In this document: in pieces, positions 1 to 7,958 of the stretch | Layout: each line of letters begins with the position of its first letter | How positions within the stretch are numbered: the first letter of the stretch is position 1 | DNA from: Salinibacterium sp. | GTDB taxonomy: Bacteria > Actinomycetota > Actinomycetes > Actinomycetales > Microbacteriaceae | Reading direction: 5' to 3' | Length of the DNA stretch: 64,000 nt | Assembly: GCA_015234465.1 (NCBI GenBank) | Contig: JADGNA010000008.1 | Span: 682,001-746,000, forward strand | Translations under genes and position numbers: made by a program | The notes under the pieces: generated by a model | Databases searched by the model: none | What the model was told of the DNA's origin: nothing | Seen by the model: only the letters and a program-made list of their open reading frames with translations

Positions 1-552
1 GTCGCCTACCTGACCGAGCTGCCGCGCCGCGTCGACGCCGTGAATGTGGCCCGAGGCGCCGCCGTCCAGGGCCCGGTCATGACCGTGTCGGGCGCATCCG
101 TGCGACTCACGGGCGCGGCAGCAGAGGCGGATGCCCGGCTCCTGAGCGTCGGAGGCGAAGCGTCATTCGAACTCCCCGACGGCACGGTCGTGGGCGCGAC
201 GATCGCCGCGATCGAGGAGGCCAAGGGTGCGGCATCCCGTCGCACCGTCCTCCTCGACCCGGCCGAGCTCACGCCGGAACAGGTGGAGCAGATCAAGGGC
301 AAGAACGTGCGCGTGCGGGTGCCCGTCGGTGCCACCGAGGGTGACGTGCTCTCCGTTCCGCTCGCCGCGCTCACCGCCGGCCCGGGCGGCGAGGAACGCG
401 TCGAGATCGTCGAATCCGACCCCCGCGACGGCGAGGACGCGAAGACCCGCGTGGTGCTCGTCGAGACGGGGCTGGCCGCGCGTGGTGCCGTCGAGATCCG
501 ACCCCTTGACGGGGAGATCGAGGAGGGCGAGCTCGTGGTGGTCGGACGATGA
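1..552 (+). CDS. Efflux periplasmic adaptor subunit, C-terminal part (MacA/HlyD-like), partial
   Basis: The reading frame is open from base 1, so the start lies left of the window and about 183 C-terminal residues are visible. The visible part looks like the beta-barrel and membrane-proximal end of an RND/ABC efflux adaptor: short beta-rich stretches such as RVRVPVGATEGDVLSVP, then an ending in EEGELVVVGR as in MacA-like proteins. Its stop overlaps the ATG of the ATPase gene by 4 nt (ATGA), and an FtsX-type permease follows, so the three genes form one MacAB-type export operon. The substrate cannot be read from the sequence. An HlyD-like or peptidoglycan-binding protein is the main alternative; the context favours an adaptor. 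Confidence 0.75.
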   Translation, partial: VAYLTELPRRVDAVNVARGAAVQGPVMTVSGASVRLTGAAAEADARLLSVGGEASFELPDGTVVGATIAAIEEAKGAASRRTVLLDPAELTPEQVEQIKGKNVRVRVPVGATEGDVLSVPLAALTAGPGGEERVEIVESDPRDGEDAKTRVVLVETGLAARGAVEIRPLDGEIEEGELVVVGR

Positions 553-1265
553 GCGCCGTGACGTTGGCGCCTGCTTCGCCGGGACCCAAGCCCGTGGCAT
601 CCGTGCTGGAACTGCGGGATGTGACGCGCTCCTTCCCCGGACCGCCCGAGGTGCAGGCACTCAAGGGCGTCTCGCTCTCGGCCGCACCCGGCGACTACAT
701 CTCGATCGTGGGGCCGAGCGGGTCTGGCAAGTCGACCATGCTCAACATCCTCGGGCTGCTCGACCGACCGAGCGTGGGCGAGTACGAACTCGCGGGCGCG
801 CGTACCGGCTCGCTCTCCGACGACGAGCGCGCGGCGCTGCGGGCGCGCTTCATCGGCTTCGTGTTCCAGTCATTCCACCTCCTGCCGCGGCGCACCGTGC
901 TTGAGAACGTGCTGCTGCCGATGCTCTACAGCGGCGTGCCGCGGGACGAGCGGATGCCACGGGCACGAGCCGCACTCGAACGCGTCGGCCTCGGCCACCG
1001 CATGGACTACATGCCCGGGCTGCTCTCGGGCGGTGAACGGCAACGTGTCGCGGTGGCCCGCGCCGTCGTGAGTGGACCACAGCTGCTCCTCGCCGACGAG
1101 CCCACCGGCAACCTCGACCAGCGCACCTCGGGCGACGTCATGTCACTCTTCGAGGAGCTCAACGCCGAGGGACTCACGCTCATCGTCATCACGCACGACG
1201 CGGCCGTCGCGGAGCGAGCCCGCCGCAGCATCCGCATCTCCGACGGTCGATTGACGGAGCTGTGA
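549..1265 (+). CDS. ABC transporter ATP-binding protein, MacB/LolD type
   Basis: 238-residue cytoplasmic ATPase of a MacB/LolD-type exporter. Walker A is GPSGSGKST at about residue 55, the signature is LSGGERQRVAVARA near 160, Walker B is LLLADEPTGNLD near 180 and the switch histidine follows in VITHD. The spacing and the sequence around the D-loop are typical of the family that pairs with FtsX/MacB_PCD permeases. It overlaps the upstream adaptor gene and the downstream permease gene by 4 nt each, which indicates translational coupling and equimolar synthesis. It energises mechanotransmission-type export; the substrate is unknown. Confidence 0.93.
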   Translation: MSAVTLAPASPGPKPVASVLELRDVTRSFPGPPEVQALKGVSLSAAPGDYISIVGPSGSGKSTMLNILGLLDRPSVGEYELAGARTGSLSDDERAALRARFIGFVFQSFHLLPRRTVLENVLLPMLYSGVPRDERMPRARAALERVGLGHRMDYMPGLLSGGERQRVAVARAVVSGPQLLLADEPTGNLDQRTSGDVMSLFEELNAEGLTLIVITHDAAVAERARRSIRISDGRLTEL

Positions 1266-2527
1266 TGCGGCTGCCTCGCCTCGCGCGGTCGCGCGGCGCC
1301 CTCAGCCCCGACCGCTTCACCTTCCAGGACCTCGTCGCGGAGGCGACCGCCGACATCGGCACACGACCGGGGCGGCTCATCATGACGATCCTCGGCACCG
1401 TCTTCGGCATCGGCTCGCTCGTCGCGACCCTCGGACTCGCGCAGACCGCGGCGGGGCAGATCGAGCGCCAGTTCGACGCCGTCGCGTCGACGCAGGTCGT
1501 CGTGACACCCGTCACAGCCGAGACGGGGGCGCAGAACGCGAGCGTCGCGGCGGGACGCCTGCCGTGGGACTCGGCGCCGCGCGTGCAGCGGCTCGCCGGT
1601 GTCGAAGACGCGGCGCTCCTCGGCGAGGTGCGGCTGCCGGATGGCGCCGTGATCACCTCGGTGCCCGTGAACGACCCCTCCGCGCCGGTCGCGGCATCGC
1701 CTCACCTCTTCGCGGCATCCGGATCACTCCTCGCGGCAGACGAGGGCACACTCGCGATGGGTCGACTCTTCGACGCCGGGCATGACACGCGCGGCGACCG
1801 GGTCGCCGTGCTGGGTCCGCGGGCGGCGGAACGCCTGGGCATCAACCGCATCGACGCGCAGCCCTCGATCTTCGTCGGCGGGGTCGCCTACGCCGTCATC
1901 GGCATCGTCGACGGCATGGAGCGTCGAAGCGACCTGCAGGATGCCGTCATCATCCCCATGGGGGCGGCCCGCTCGGACTTCGGGCTCGGAGCACCAACCG
2001 AACTCGCGATCCGCATCGCGGTCGGCGCGGGACCCCAGGTCGCCGAGCAGGCCGTGCTCGCACTGCAGCCGGATGAACCCGACACCCTCCGGGCGAGCGC
2101 GCCCGCCGCGGCATCCGACCTCAGCCTCAGCGTGCAGGCCGACGTCAACGTCGTGTTCCTTCTATTGGGGGTCATCGCGCTGCTCGCCGGCGGGCTCGGA
2201 ATCGCCAATGTGACGCTGCTCTCGGTCATGGAGCGCGTAGGCGAGATCGGACTGCGCCGCGCCCTCGGGGCGACACAGCGACAGGTCGGCCGGCAGTTCA
2301 TGGTCGAGTCGATCGTCATCGGCCTCATCGGCGGACTCATCGGGGCCGCCGTCGGCGTCATCACCGTCGTGCTCGTCGCAGTCGTGCAGGGCTGGACGCC
2401 CGTCACGAGCCCCTGGGTCGCGCTCGCTGGCACCGTGCTCGGGGCCGGCGTCGGCTGGGCCTCGGGCTGGTACCCGGCGTGGCGGGCCGGTCGCATCGAG
2501 CCCGTGGCGGCGCTGCGCGGGAGTTGA
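1262..2527 (+). CDS. ABC transporter permease, FtsX/MacB family
   Basis: 421-residue integral membrane permease. An N-terminal helix (about residues 38-60) is followed by a large extracytoplasmic MacB_PCD-like domain, then three C-terminal helices with the FtsX signature GLGIANVTLLSVMERVGEIG and LRRALGATQRQV near residues 305-340. The start is GTG inside the 4-nt overlap with the ATPase stop. Together with the two upstream genes it forms a MacAB-like tripartite exporter suited to a single-membrane organism; such systems handle antimicrobial peptides, lipopeptides or macrolides, but nothing here fixes the cargo. The gene is followed by a hairpin-rich spacer and the tRNA-Tyr terminator. Confidence 0.92.
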   Translation: MMRLPRLARSRGALSPDRFTFQDLVAEATADIGTRPGRLIMTILGTVFGIGSLVATLGLAQTAAGQIERQFDAVASTQVVVTPVTAETGAQNASVAAGRLPWDSAPRVQRLAGVEDAALLGEVRLPDGAVITSVPVNDPSAPVAASPHLFAASGSLLAADEGTLAMGRLFDAGHDTRGDRVAVLGPRAAERLGINRIDAQPSIFVGGVAYAVIGIVDGMERRSDLQDAVIIPMGAARSDFGLGAPTELAIRIAVGAGPQVAEQAVLALQPDEPDTLRASAPAAASDLSLSVQADVNVVFLLLGVIALLAGGLGIANVTLLSVMERVGEIGLRRALGATQRQVGRQFMVESIVIGLIGGLIGAAVGVITVVLVAVVQGWTPVTSPWVALAGTVLGAGVGWASGWYPAWRAGRIEPVAALRGS

Positions 2528-2542
2528 GCGGCTGCGGGCCGC

Positions 2543-2628
2543 GCGGTTTCTGCTGCACTCTCTGCATCGCTGCCGGGGTGTCGGCGGCCTGAAGCGCGTG
2601 TCGCGGCAAGAAGCGCATCAGAAACCGC
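2543..2628. repeat. Inverted repeat downstream of the ABC permease
   Basis: A 10-bp arm GCGGTTTCTG (2543-2552) is matched by CAGAAACCGC (2619-2628), with a GC-rich interior. It lies just after the permease stop and has no U-tract, so it is a possible 3'-end structure for the efflux operon. Confidence 0.4.
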
Positions 2629-2646
2629 AGGCGACGGCCGGCAACG

Positions 2647-2680
2647 ACGAAGGGCCCCGGCAAACGCCGGGGCCCTTCGT
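2647..2680 (-). terminator. Intrinsic terminator hairpin after tRNA-Tyr (probably bidirectional)
   Basis: ACGAAGGGCCCCGGC pairs with its complement around a four-base AAAC loop, giving a 15-bp stem. It begins 10 nt beyond the tRNA 3' end. A short run of T/A-containing bases follows on either side, so it may also stop transcripts from the efflux operon. Confidence 0.75.
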
Positions 2681-2689
2681 CTCGTTGCG

Positions 2690-2771
2690 TGGCAAGTGAG
2701 GGATTCGAACCCCCGAAGGCTGAGCCGTCTGATTTACAGTCAGATCCCTTTGGCCGCTTGGGTAACTTGCC
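2690..2771 (-). tRNA. tRNA-Tyr (anticodon GTA)
   Basis: On the minus strand the sequence folds as a type II tRNA. The acceptor stem is GGCAAGT paired with ACTTGCC, the anticodon arm carries CTGTAAA with anticodon GTA, there is a long variable arm, and the T-arm is GGGGGTTCGAATCCC. The discriminator base is A. CCA is not encoded, so it must be added after transcription. Type II structure with GTA is as expected for bacterial tRNA-Tyr. Confidence 0.95.
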
Positions 2772-2940
2772 CCGCTCCTCCGACCACGTGTATTCACCTG
2801 ATCGAAGGCGCTCAGAAGAGAATACAGTGCGCCGAGGCTTGGTGCGAACCACGCTCCTCCCCAGCACGGGGCACGCCACCTGGGCCACGGGATGCACGGA
2901 TGCGCGGCACCCTACGCGCACGACCGGGCACGCTGCATCC

Positions 2941-3852
2941 GTGCCGTCCGTCACCCACGCGATCACCCATCTTGGCGGCGTCGCGAGGCTCGGGGAGCTG
3001 CGCTCGCTGGGCCTCAGTGACGATGCGGTGCAGCGCGCCGTCGGCACGGAGGTGATCCGAGTTCGCCACGGAATCTATGCGACTCCGGATGCGCCACCCC
3101 TGCTTGTGCGGGCGGCACGGGTCGGCGGGGCCCTCGCAGCCGCCTCAGCCGCTCCGCTCCATCACCTGTGGCAGCCGCCGTCTCGGCACACACTCGACGT
3201 CAGCGTTCGGCCGGAAGCGCGCGGACTTCTCGACCCCGTAACGGGGCAGCCGCTCACGACACCCGGTCCCGTGCGACTCATCAGGGATCGCCACCGTCAC
3301 GACGAGGCGGAGCGCTGGGTGGTGTCCCCGACACGGTGCCTTGCGCAGTGCGTGCGGCTCGAACTCGAGGAGTATGCCGTGGCCATGATCGATAGCGCCC
3401 TCCGCGCCGCTAAGGACAAGAACGACCGCGTGCTGCGCGAGGCGTACCCGCAGACGATTCTCGGGGACATCCGTGAACTCGTGCCGACGCGGCTCTGGGG
3501 CATCGTCGACCTTGTCGATGCGCGTTCGGAAGCCGGCAGCGAATCTGTGGCTCGCGTGCGGTACGGGCGGGCGGGGATCGTCGCGGTTCCGCAGGTGCGC
3601 GTGGCCCGCGGCATCCGTGTCGACCTCCTCATCGGCGACCGACTCGTGGTTGAGGTGGGCAGCTTCTTGCACCACGGAAGCGCCGAGGCCTACGAGGATG
3701 ACCGCGAGCGGGTCGCCACCCTCACGCGGCTGGGGTTCGTCGTGCTCGACTTCACGTACCGCCAGGTGATGTTCGACTGGAAAACAGTGCTGGCAACCAC
3801 CCTCAGCGTCATGGCCGAAGGCGCCCACCTGGGCCGACGTCGCCCCTGGTGA
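2941..3852 (+). CDS. AbiEi-like N-terminal domain with DUF559-type C-terminal domain, function unknown
   Basis: About 303 residues. The N-terminus (residues 1-45, ITHLGGVARLGELRSLGLSD) resembles the winged-helix domain found in AbiEi-type proteins. The C-terminus carries RVDLLIGDRLVVEVGSFLHH followed by DRERVATLTRLGFVVLDFTY, matching the layout of DUF559, a Vsr/restriction-endonuclease-like fold. The usual EVDG core reads EVGS here, so a catalytic Asp may be missing. Proteins of this two-part form are common in actinobacteria, where they are often annotated as type IV antitoxin-like; no toxin partner (AbiEii nucleotidyltransferase) lies nearby. I chose the GTG at 2941 because upstream starts fall in or beside the tRNA-Tyr gene. 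Confidence 0.65.
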   Translation: MPSVTHAITHLGGVARLGELRSLGLSDDAVQRAVGTEVIRVRHGIYATPDAPPLLVRAARVGGALAAASAAPLHHLWQPPSRHTLDVSVRPEARGLLDPVTGQPLTTPGPVRLIRDRHRHDEAERWVVSPTRCLAQCVRLELEEYAVAMIDSALRAAKDKNDRVLREAYPQTILGDIRELVPTRLWGIVDLVDARSEAGSESVARVRYGRAGIVAVPQVRVARGIRVDLLIGDRLVVEVGSFLHHGSAEAYEDDRERVATLTRLGFVVLDFTYRQVMFDWKTVLATTLSVMAEGAHLGRRRPW

Positions 3853-4092
3853 AGGAACTCGGCTGGCTTGCCACTCTCCCGGCGTGACCGCCGCCGCTTC
3901 GGTGTGCGGTTAACAGCAACGTTTCCGGCGCGCGCGGCGGCGTGTTGCCGGATGCGCGCGGCACGTCGCCCGACAGCGTTGCCACTCGCCGCAGAGGGAG
4001 CGCCGGGACGGATGCTGCGAAGCGAGAGAAACGGCGACAGCACGACAGCGTGCGAGCAACAGCAGTGTGGGACGAGCGCACGGGACCCGAAG

Positions 4093-4098
4093 TATGAT
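4093..4098 (+). promoter_or_regulatory. Probable -10 element of the LacI-family gene
   Basis: TATGAT lies 23 nt before the GTG start and is the best sigma-A -10 match in the 269-nt gap between 3853 and 4121. No good -35 is visible. The rest of the gap is GC-rich and I see no gene in it. Confidence 0.4.
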
Positions 4099-4121
4099 CA
4101 CGACGAGGCAGGGAGGTCTCA

Positions 4122-5147
4122 GTGCCGGGGATTCAAGCCGTTGCAGAGCTCGCGGGGGTGAGCACCGCGACAGTTTCGCGTGCCTTGAGCGGCAAGCCCA
4201 ACGTCTCGCAGAAGACCCGGGATGCCGTGCTCGCCGCGGCGGCGGAGCTCGGCTACGTCGTCAGTTCAAACGCATCCAGCCTCGCGACGGGGCGCACCCG
4301 CAACATCGGGGTGGTCGTGCCGTTCCTCACCCGCTGGTTCTACGCATCCGTGCTGGAAGGGGCGGAGAGCACGCTCCGCAACCACGGCTACGACCTGACC
4401 CTCTACAACCTTGCGGGCGGCGGCGATGAGCGGCGCAGCGTCTTCGAGCACTTCCTGCTGAACAAGCGGGTGGATGCCGTGATCGCGATCTCCCTCGAGC
4501 TGACCGGCGGGGAGCTGCAGGGGCTGTTGAGCATGCACAAACCCGTGGTCGGGGTCGGCGGCCCGCTCCCCGGGGTGCACACGCTCAGCATCGACGATGT
4601 CGAGGTCGCCCAGTTGGCCACGGAGCACCTGCTGCAGCTGGGCCACACGTCGATCGCCCACATCGGGGGCAACGATGACTTCGAGCGCGACTTCCACCTG
4701 CCGACGAACCGGCGCATCGGCTACGAGGGTGCCCTCGAGTCGCGGGGCATCCCCGTGAACCCGAGCCTGTTCCGGGCGGCGGACTTCACGATCGAGGGCG
4801 GATACGCGGCAGCAAAGCAGCTGCTGGGTTCGCCACGCGAGCGACCCACCGCGATCTTCGCGGCATCCGACGAGATGGCGATCGGGGCGATCCTGGCCGC
4901 CCGCGACATGGGCCTCCACGTGCCCGACGATGTCTCGGTCGTGGGCATCGACGACCACGAGTTGAGCGAGTTCTTCGGCCTGACGACCGTGGCACAGTTC
5001 CCGCAGCTGCAGGGGCGGATGGCGGCCGAGCTGCTGCTCGACCAGTTGCATCCGGAGACCCGCACGCAGGGCGCGCTCAACACGGCGCTGCCCTTCGAGC
5101 TCATGGTGCGCTCGAGCACCGCCCGGCCCAGTTCAGGGCGCGGCTGA
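4122..5147 (+). CDS. LacI family transcriptional regulator
   Basis: 341-residue DNA-binding regulator. The N-terminal LacI helix-turn-helix is GIQAVAELAGVSTATVSRALSG, followed by the hinge helix near residues 50-58 and a periplasmic-binding-protein-like effector domain (RNIGVVVPF to the C-terminus) with typical AIFAASDEMAIGAI and VVGIDDHE motifs. The GTG start has a strong ribosome binding site, GGGAGG, 8 nt upstream. Such regulators respond to sugars or related ligands, but no sugar gene is adjacent, so its target is unclear; the sugar locus at 47-56 kb is a candidate. Its end overlaps the convergent transglycosylase gene by 15 nt. Confidence 0.9.
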   Translation: MPGIQAVAELAGVSTATVSRALSGKPNVSQKTRDAVLAAAAELGYVVSSNASSLATGRTRNIGVVVPFLTRWFYASVLEGAESTLRNHGYDLTLYNLAGGGDERRSVFEHFLLNKRVDAVIAISLELTGGELQGLLSMHKPVVGVGGPLPGVHTLSIDDVEVAQLATEHLLQLGHTSIAHIGGNDDFERDFHLPTNRRIGYEGALESRGIPVNPSLFRAADFTIEGGYAAAKQLLGSPRERPTAIFAASDEMAIGAILAARDMGLHVPDDVSVVGIDDHELSEFFGLTTVAQFPQLQGRMAAELLLDQLHPETRTQGALNTALPFELMVRSSTARPSSGRG

Positions 5148-5948
5148 CGGCGAGGCCTTCGGCGCCATGACGCTGTCGACGATGGTCGCGTAGCGGTTGG
5201 CGGCATCCGCGACCGACCGCACGTAGTCGAGCGAGTTGTTGTAGGCGAGGATGCCGGTGCGCCACCCCTCCTCGTCGACCATGTCGGGGCTCGCCCGGCA
5301 GAGATAGTTGGATGCCGCGAGCACGGCGTCATCGATGTGGTGCGGGTCTTCCACGGCGTCGCCGTTGCCATCGACGTGCCAGCCGGCCCACGTCTGCGGC
5401 ACGAGCTGCATGGGGCCGACGGCGCGGTCGAAGTCGGGATCCCCGTCGATCTCACCGTCGTCGCTGTCGGGGATGTGCGCCGAAGAGGTGCCATCGAGCG
5501 CAATGCCGAAGATGGGCGGCTCGACCGTTCCGTCGGCGGTGACGCGCGAGCCGCCGTGCCGCCCGTGGTCGCTCTCGACGAGGCCGATCGCCGCGAGCGT
5601 GTTCCAGCCGAGGCCACACTCGGGCCGGTCGACGGCCTTGAAGAGGGAGGCGCCCGCGTAGGCGGCGAGGGCACGCTCGGGGATGCCCGTCGCATCCGCC
5701 GCCTCGGCCAGCCATGCGGCATCCGCCCCCTGCGCAGCACCCGGGCCCGGGGTCGGCGAGCGCGGGGGCAGCGACGCCGGCGCGGCGTAGGGCGGAGCCT
5801 GCTCGGCGGGCTCACTGTCGGACCCTGAGGTTCCGGGACGCACGACCGCCAGGATCAGCACGACAGCGAGCGCCGCGACCCCCGCCGCGATCCCGCCGAT
5901 GAGCGCCCAGTCGGGCCAGCGCCGGGGCCGCGAGGAGTCGTGTGCCAT
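5133..5948 (-). CDS. Lytic murein transglycosylase, MltB-like, membrane anchored
   Basis: 271 residues. A cytoplasmic basic start is followed by one transmembrane segment (about residues 14-36), a Pro/Ala-rich linker (40-72) and a lysozyme-like domain. The segment [17 protein letters not shown] holds the likely catalytic glutamate, and [13 protein letters not shown] and AASNYLC are standard for MltB-type enzymes of actinobacteria. It should cleave the MurNAc-GlcNAc bond of peptidoglycan outside the membrane. The gene is divergent from yajQ and overlaps the 3' end of the LacI gene. The final residues KASPSAAP form a low-complexity tail. Confidence 0.88.
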   Translation of the reverse strand: MAHDSSRPRRWPDWALIGGIAAGVAALAVVLILAVVRPGTSGSDSEPAEQAPPYAAPASLPPRSPTPGPGAAQGADAAWLAEAADATGIPERALAAYAGASLFKAVDRPECGLGWNTLAAIGLVESDHGRHGGSRVTADGTVEPPIFGIALDGTSSAHIPDSDDGEIDGDPDFDRAVGPMQLVPQTWAGWHVDGNGDAVEDPHHIDDAVLAASNYLCRASPDMVDEEGWRTGILAYNNSLDYVRSVADAANRYATIVDSVMAPKASPSAAP

Positions 5949-5974
5949 AGCCCCGACTGTACGGTGGCCACGGC

Positions 5975-5980
5975 TAGCAT
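5975..5980 (+). promoter_or_regulatory. Leaderless-type -10 box of yajQ
   Basis: TAGCAT ends 7 nt before the ATG at 5988, so transcription should begin at or next to the start codon. No ribosome binding site precedes the ATG. Confidence 0.6.
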
Positions 5981-5987
5981 TGCCTGC

Positions 5988-6476
5988 ATGGCAGATTCAT
6001 CGTTTGACATCGTCAGCAAGGTCGACAAGATGGAGGCCGACAACGCCCTCCACCAGGCGCAGAAGGAGATCTCGCAGCGCTACGACTTCAAGAACGTCGG
6101 CGCATCCGTTGACTGGAGCGGCGAGAAGTTCCTGATGAAGGCGAGCTCCGAGGAGCGAGTGAAGGCTGTGCTAGAGGTGCTCGAGGCCAAGCTCATCAAG
6201 CGCGGCATCAGCCTCAAGTCGCTCGACGCCGGAGAGCCCTACGCATCCGGCAAGGAGTACCGCATCGAGGCGAACCTCAAGCAGGGCATCGCGCAGGATG
6301 ACGCCAAGAAGATCAACAAGCTCATCCGCGACGAGGCACCCAAGGGCGTCAAGAGCCAGATCCAGGGCGACGAGTTGCGGGTCAGCTCCAAGAGTCGCGA
6401 CGACCTCCAGGCCACCATGTCGCTGCTGAAGGGTGCCGACCTCGACGTCGACCTGCAGTTCGTGAACCTGCGCTGA
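5988..6476 (+). CDS. YajQ family nucleotide-binding protein
   Basis: 162-residue cytoplasmic protein that matches the YajQ/DUF520 family along its whole length: the start [27 protein letters not shown], and the C-terminal [16 protein letters not shown] and VDLQFVNLR. YajQ homologues bind nucleotides and in Xanthomonas and Pseudomonas act as cyclic-di-GMP effectors; the role in actinobacteria is not settled. I chose the ATG at 5988, which gives the conserved N-terminus, over a start further left. The gene is 2 nt from the cardiolipin synthase gene and probably shares its transcript. Confidence 0.93.
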   Translation: MADSSFDIVSKVDKMEADNALHQAQKEISQRYDFKNVGASVDWSGEKFLMKASSEERVKAVLEVLEAKLIKRGISLKSLDAGEPYASGKEYRIEANLKQGIAQDDAKKINKLIRDEAPKGVKSQIQGDELRVSSKSRDDLQATMSLLKGADLDVDLQFVNLR

Positions 6477-6478
6477 CC

Positions 6479-7945
6479 GTGCTGAGCGCCGGGTGGCTCA
6501 GCACCCTCATCATCGTGGTGCTGGCGATCATCGACATCGCCATCCGCATCGGCGCTCTCATCGTCGTCCCCATCAACCGCAAGCCCCAGACGGCGACCGC
6601 CTGGCTGCTCGCGATCTTCCTCATCCCCTACGTCGGGTTCCTGCTGTTCCTTCTCCTCGGCAGCAACAAGCTGCCACGCAAGCGGCGCAAGAAGCAGGAT
6701 CAGGTCAACCAGATCATCCTGGACGCCACCGAGGGCCTTGAAGAAGCCGAAGTGAACCCGGACTGGCCCTCATGGCTCGCCAACTCGGTCGCCCTGAACC
6801 GCGCGCTGGGCGCCATGCCGCTCGTGCGCGGCAACACAGCGGCCCTGCACTCCGACTATGAGGAGAGCATCCGGGCGATGACGGATGCTGTGGGCCGGGC
6901 GAAGAAGTTCGTGCACGCCGAGTTCTACATCGTCAACCTCGACGAGACAACGGCGCCCTTCTTCGACGCGCTCGAGGCAGCGGCCAAACGAGGCGTCACG
7001 GTGCGCCTCCTGCTCGACCACATCGCCTCCCTTCGCTACCCGGGATATCGAGCGACCAAGAAACGGCTGGATGCCGCGGGCATCGAATGGCACCTGATGC
7101 TCCCGGTGCAGCCATTCAAGGGCAAATACCAGCGACTTGACCTGCGCAACCATCGCAAGCTGCTCGTCATCGACGGCGACCTCGCCTTCACCGGCTCGCA
7201 GAACATGATCGACTCCTCGTACAACAAGCGCGGCAACATCCGGAACGGCCTGCACTGGAAAGACCTCATGGTCGAGTTCGACGGGCCGATCGTCGCGGGG
7301 ATCAACGCCCTCTTTCTCAGCGACTGGTATGCCGAGACCGATGAGCTGCTCCTGCGTGAGCTCGGGGAGGCCACAGAGGAGGAGGGCCGCGAACTCATCG
7401 AATGCCAGGTCGTGCCGAGCGGCCCGGCCTTCCGCGGCGAGAACAACCTCCGCCTCTTCAACGACCTCATCTACGCCGCCGAGGAACGCATCGTCATCAC
7501 GAGCCCCTACTTCGTGCCCGACGAGTCGATGCTCTACGCCGTGACGACGGCCGCCCAGAGCGGGATCGACGTCGAGCTCTTCGTGTCGGAGGTCGCCGAC
7601 CAGAAGGTCGTCTACCACGCGCAGCGCAGCTACTACGAGGCGCTCCTGCGTGCGGGCGTGCGCATCTGGCTCTACGCCGAGCCGACCGTGCTGCACGCGA
7701 AGCACTTCACGATCGACGACAACGTGGCGGTGATCGGCTCCAGCAACATGGACATGCGCTCCTTCACCCTCAACCTCGAGATCTCGGTCATGGTGCACGG
7801 GCAGAGCTTCGTGCGACAGCTCCGCACGATCGAAGACCAGTACCGGGCCAACAGCCGGGAACTCACCCTCGACGAGTGGCTCGCGCGGCCCACCCGTTCC
7901 GTCGTGCTCGACAACCTCGCCCGCCTCACCGCGACCGTGCAGTAA
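6479..7945 (+). CDS. Cardiolipin synthase (phospholipase D family)
   Basis: 488 residues. Two N-terminal transmembrane helices (about 5-27 and 38-60, with the PLDc_N feature) precede two phospholipase D domains. The HKD motifs are NHRKLLVIDGDLAFTGSQN near residue 225 and HAKHFTIDDNVAVIGSSN near 405, with the expected His, Lys and Asp. It should condense phosphatidyl donors into cardiolipin at the inner face of the membrane. The GTG start lies 2 nt after the yajQ stop, so expression is probably coupled. Confidence 0.92.
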   Translation: MLSAGWLSTLIIVVLAIIDIAIRIGALIVVPINRKPQTATAWLLAIFLIPYVGFLLFLLLGSNKLPRKRRKKQDQVNQIILDATEGLEEAEVNPDWPSWLANSVALNRALGAMPLVRGNTAALHSDYEESIRAMTDAVGRAKKFVHAEFYIVNLDETTAPFFDALEAAAKRGVTVRLLLDHIASLRYPGYRATKKRLDAAGIEWHLMLPVQPFKGKYQRLDLRNHRKLLVIDGDLAFTGSQNMIDSSYNKRGNIRNGLHWKDLMVEFDGPIVAGINALFLSDWYAETDELLLRELGEATEEEGRELIECQVVPSGPAFRGENNLRLFNDLIYAAEERIVITSPYFVPDESMLYAVTTAAQSGIDVELFVSEVADQKVVYHAQRSYYEALLRAGVRIWLYAEPTVLHAKHFTIDDNVAVIGSSNMDMRSFTLNLEISVMVHGQSFVRQLRTIEDQYRANSRELTLDEWLARPTRSVVLDNLARLTATVQ

Positions 7946-7946
7946 C

Positions 7947-7952
7947 TAGACT
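7947..7952 (+). promoter_or_regulatory. Leaderless -10 box of the acyltransferase gene
   Basis: TAGACT begins 2 nt after the cls stop codon and is exactly 6 nt from the GTG at 7959. There is no ribosome binding site. Confidence 0.65.
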
Positions 7953-7958
7953 CCCTCC

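Noticed and set aside
2689-2940. N-terminal extension of the AbiEi/DUF559-like frame into the tRNA-Tyr region
   Set aside because: The extension is the antisense of tRNA-Tyr and its upstream bases; conserved protein sequence begins at 2941.
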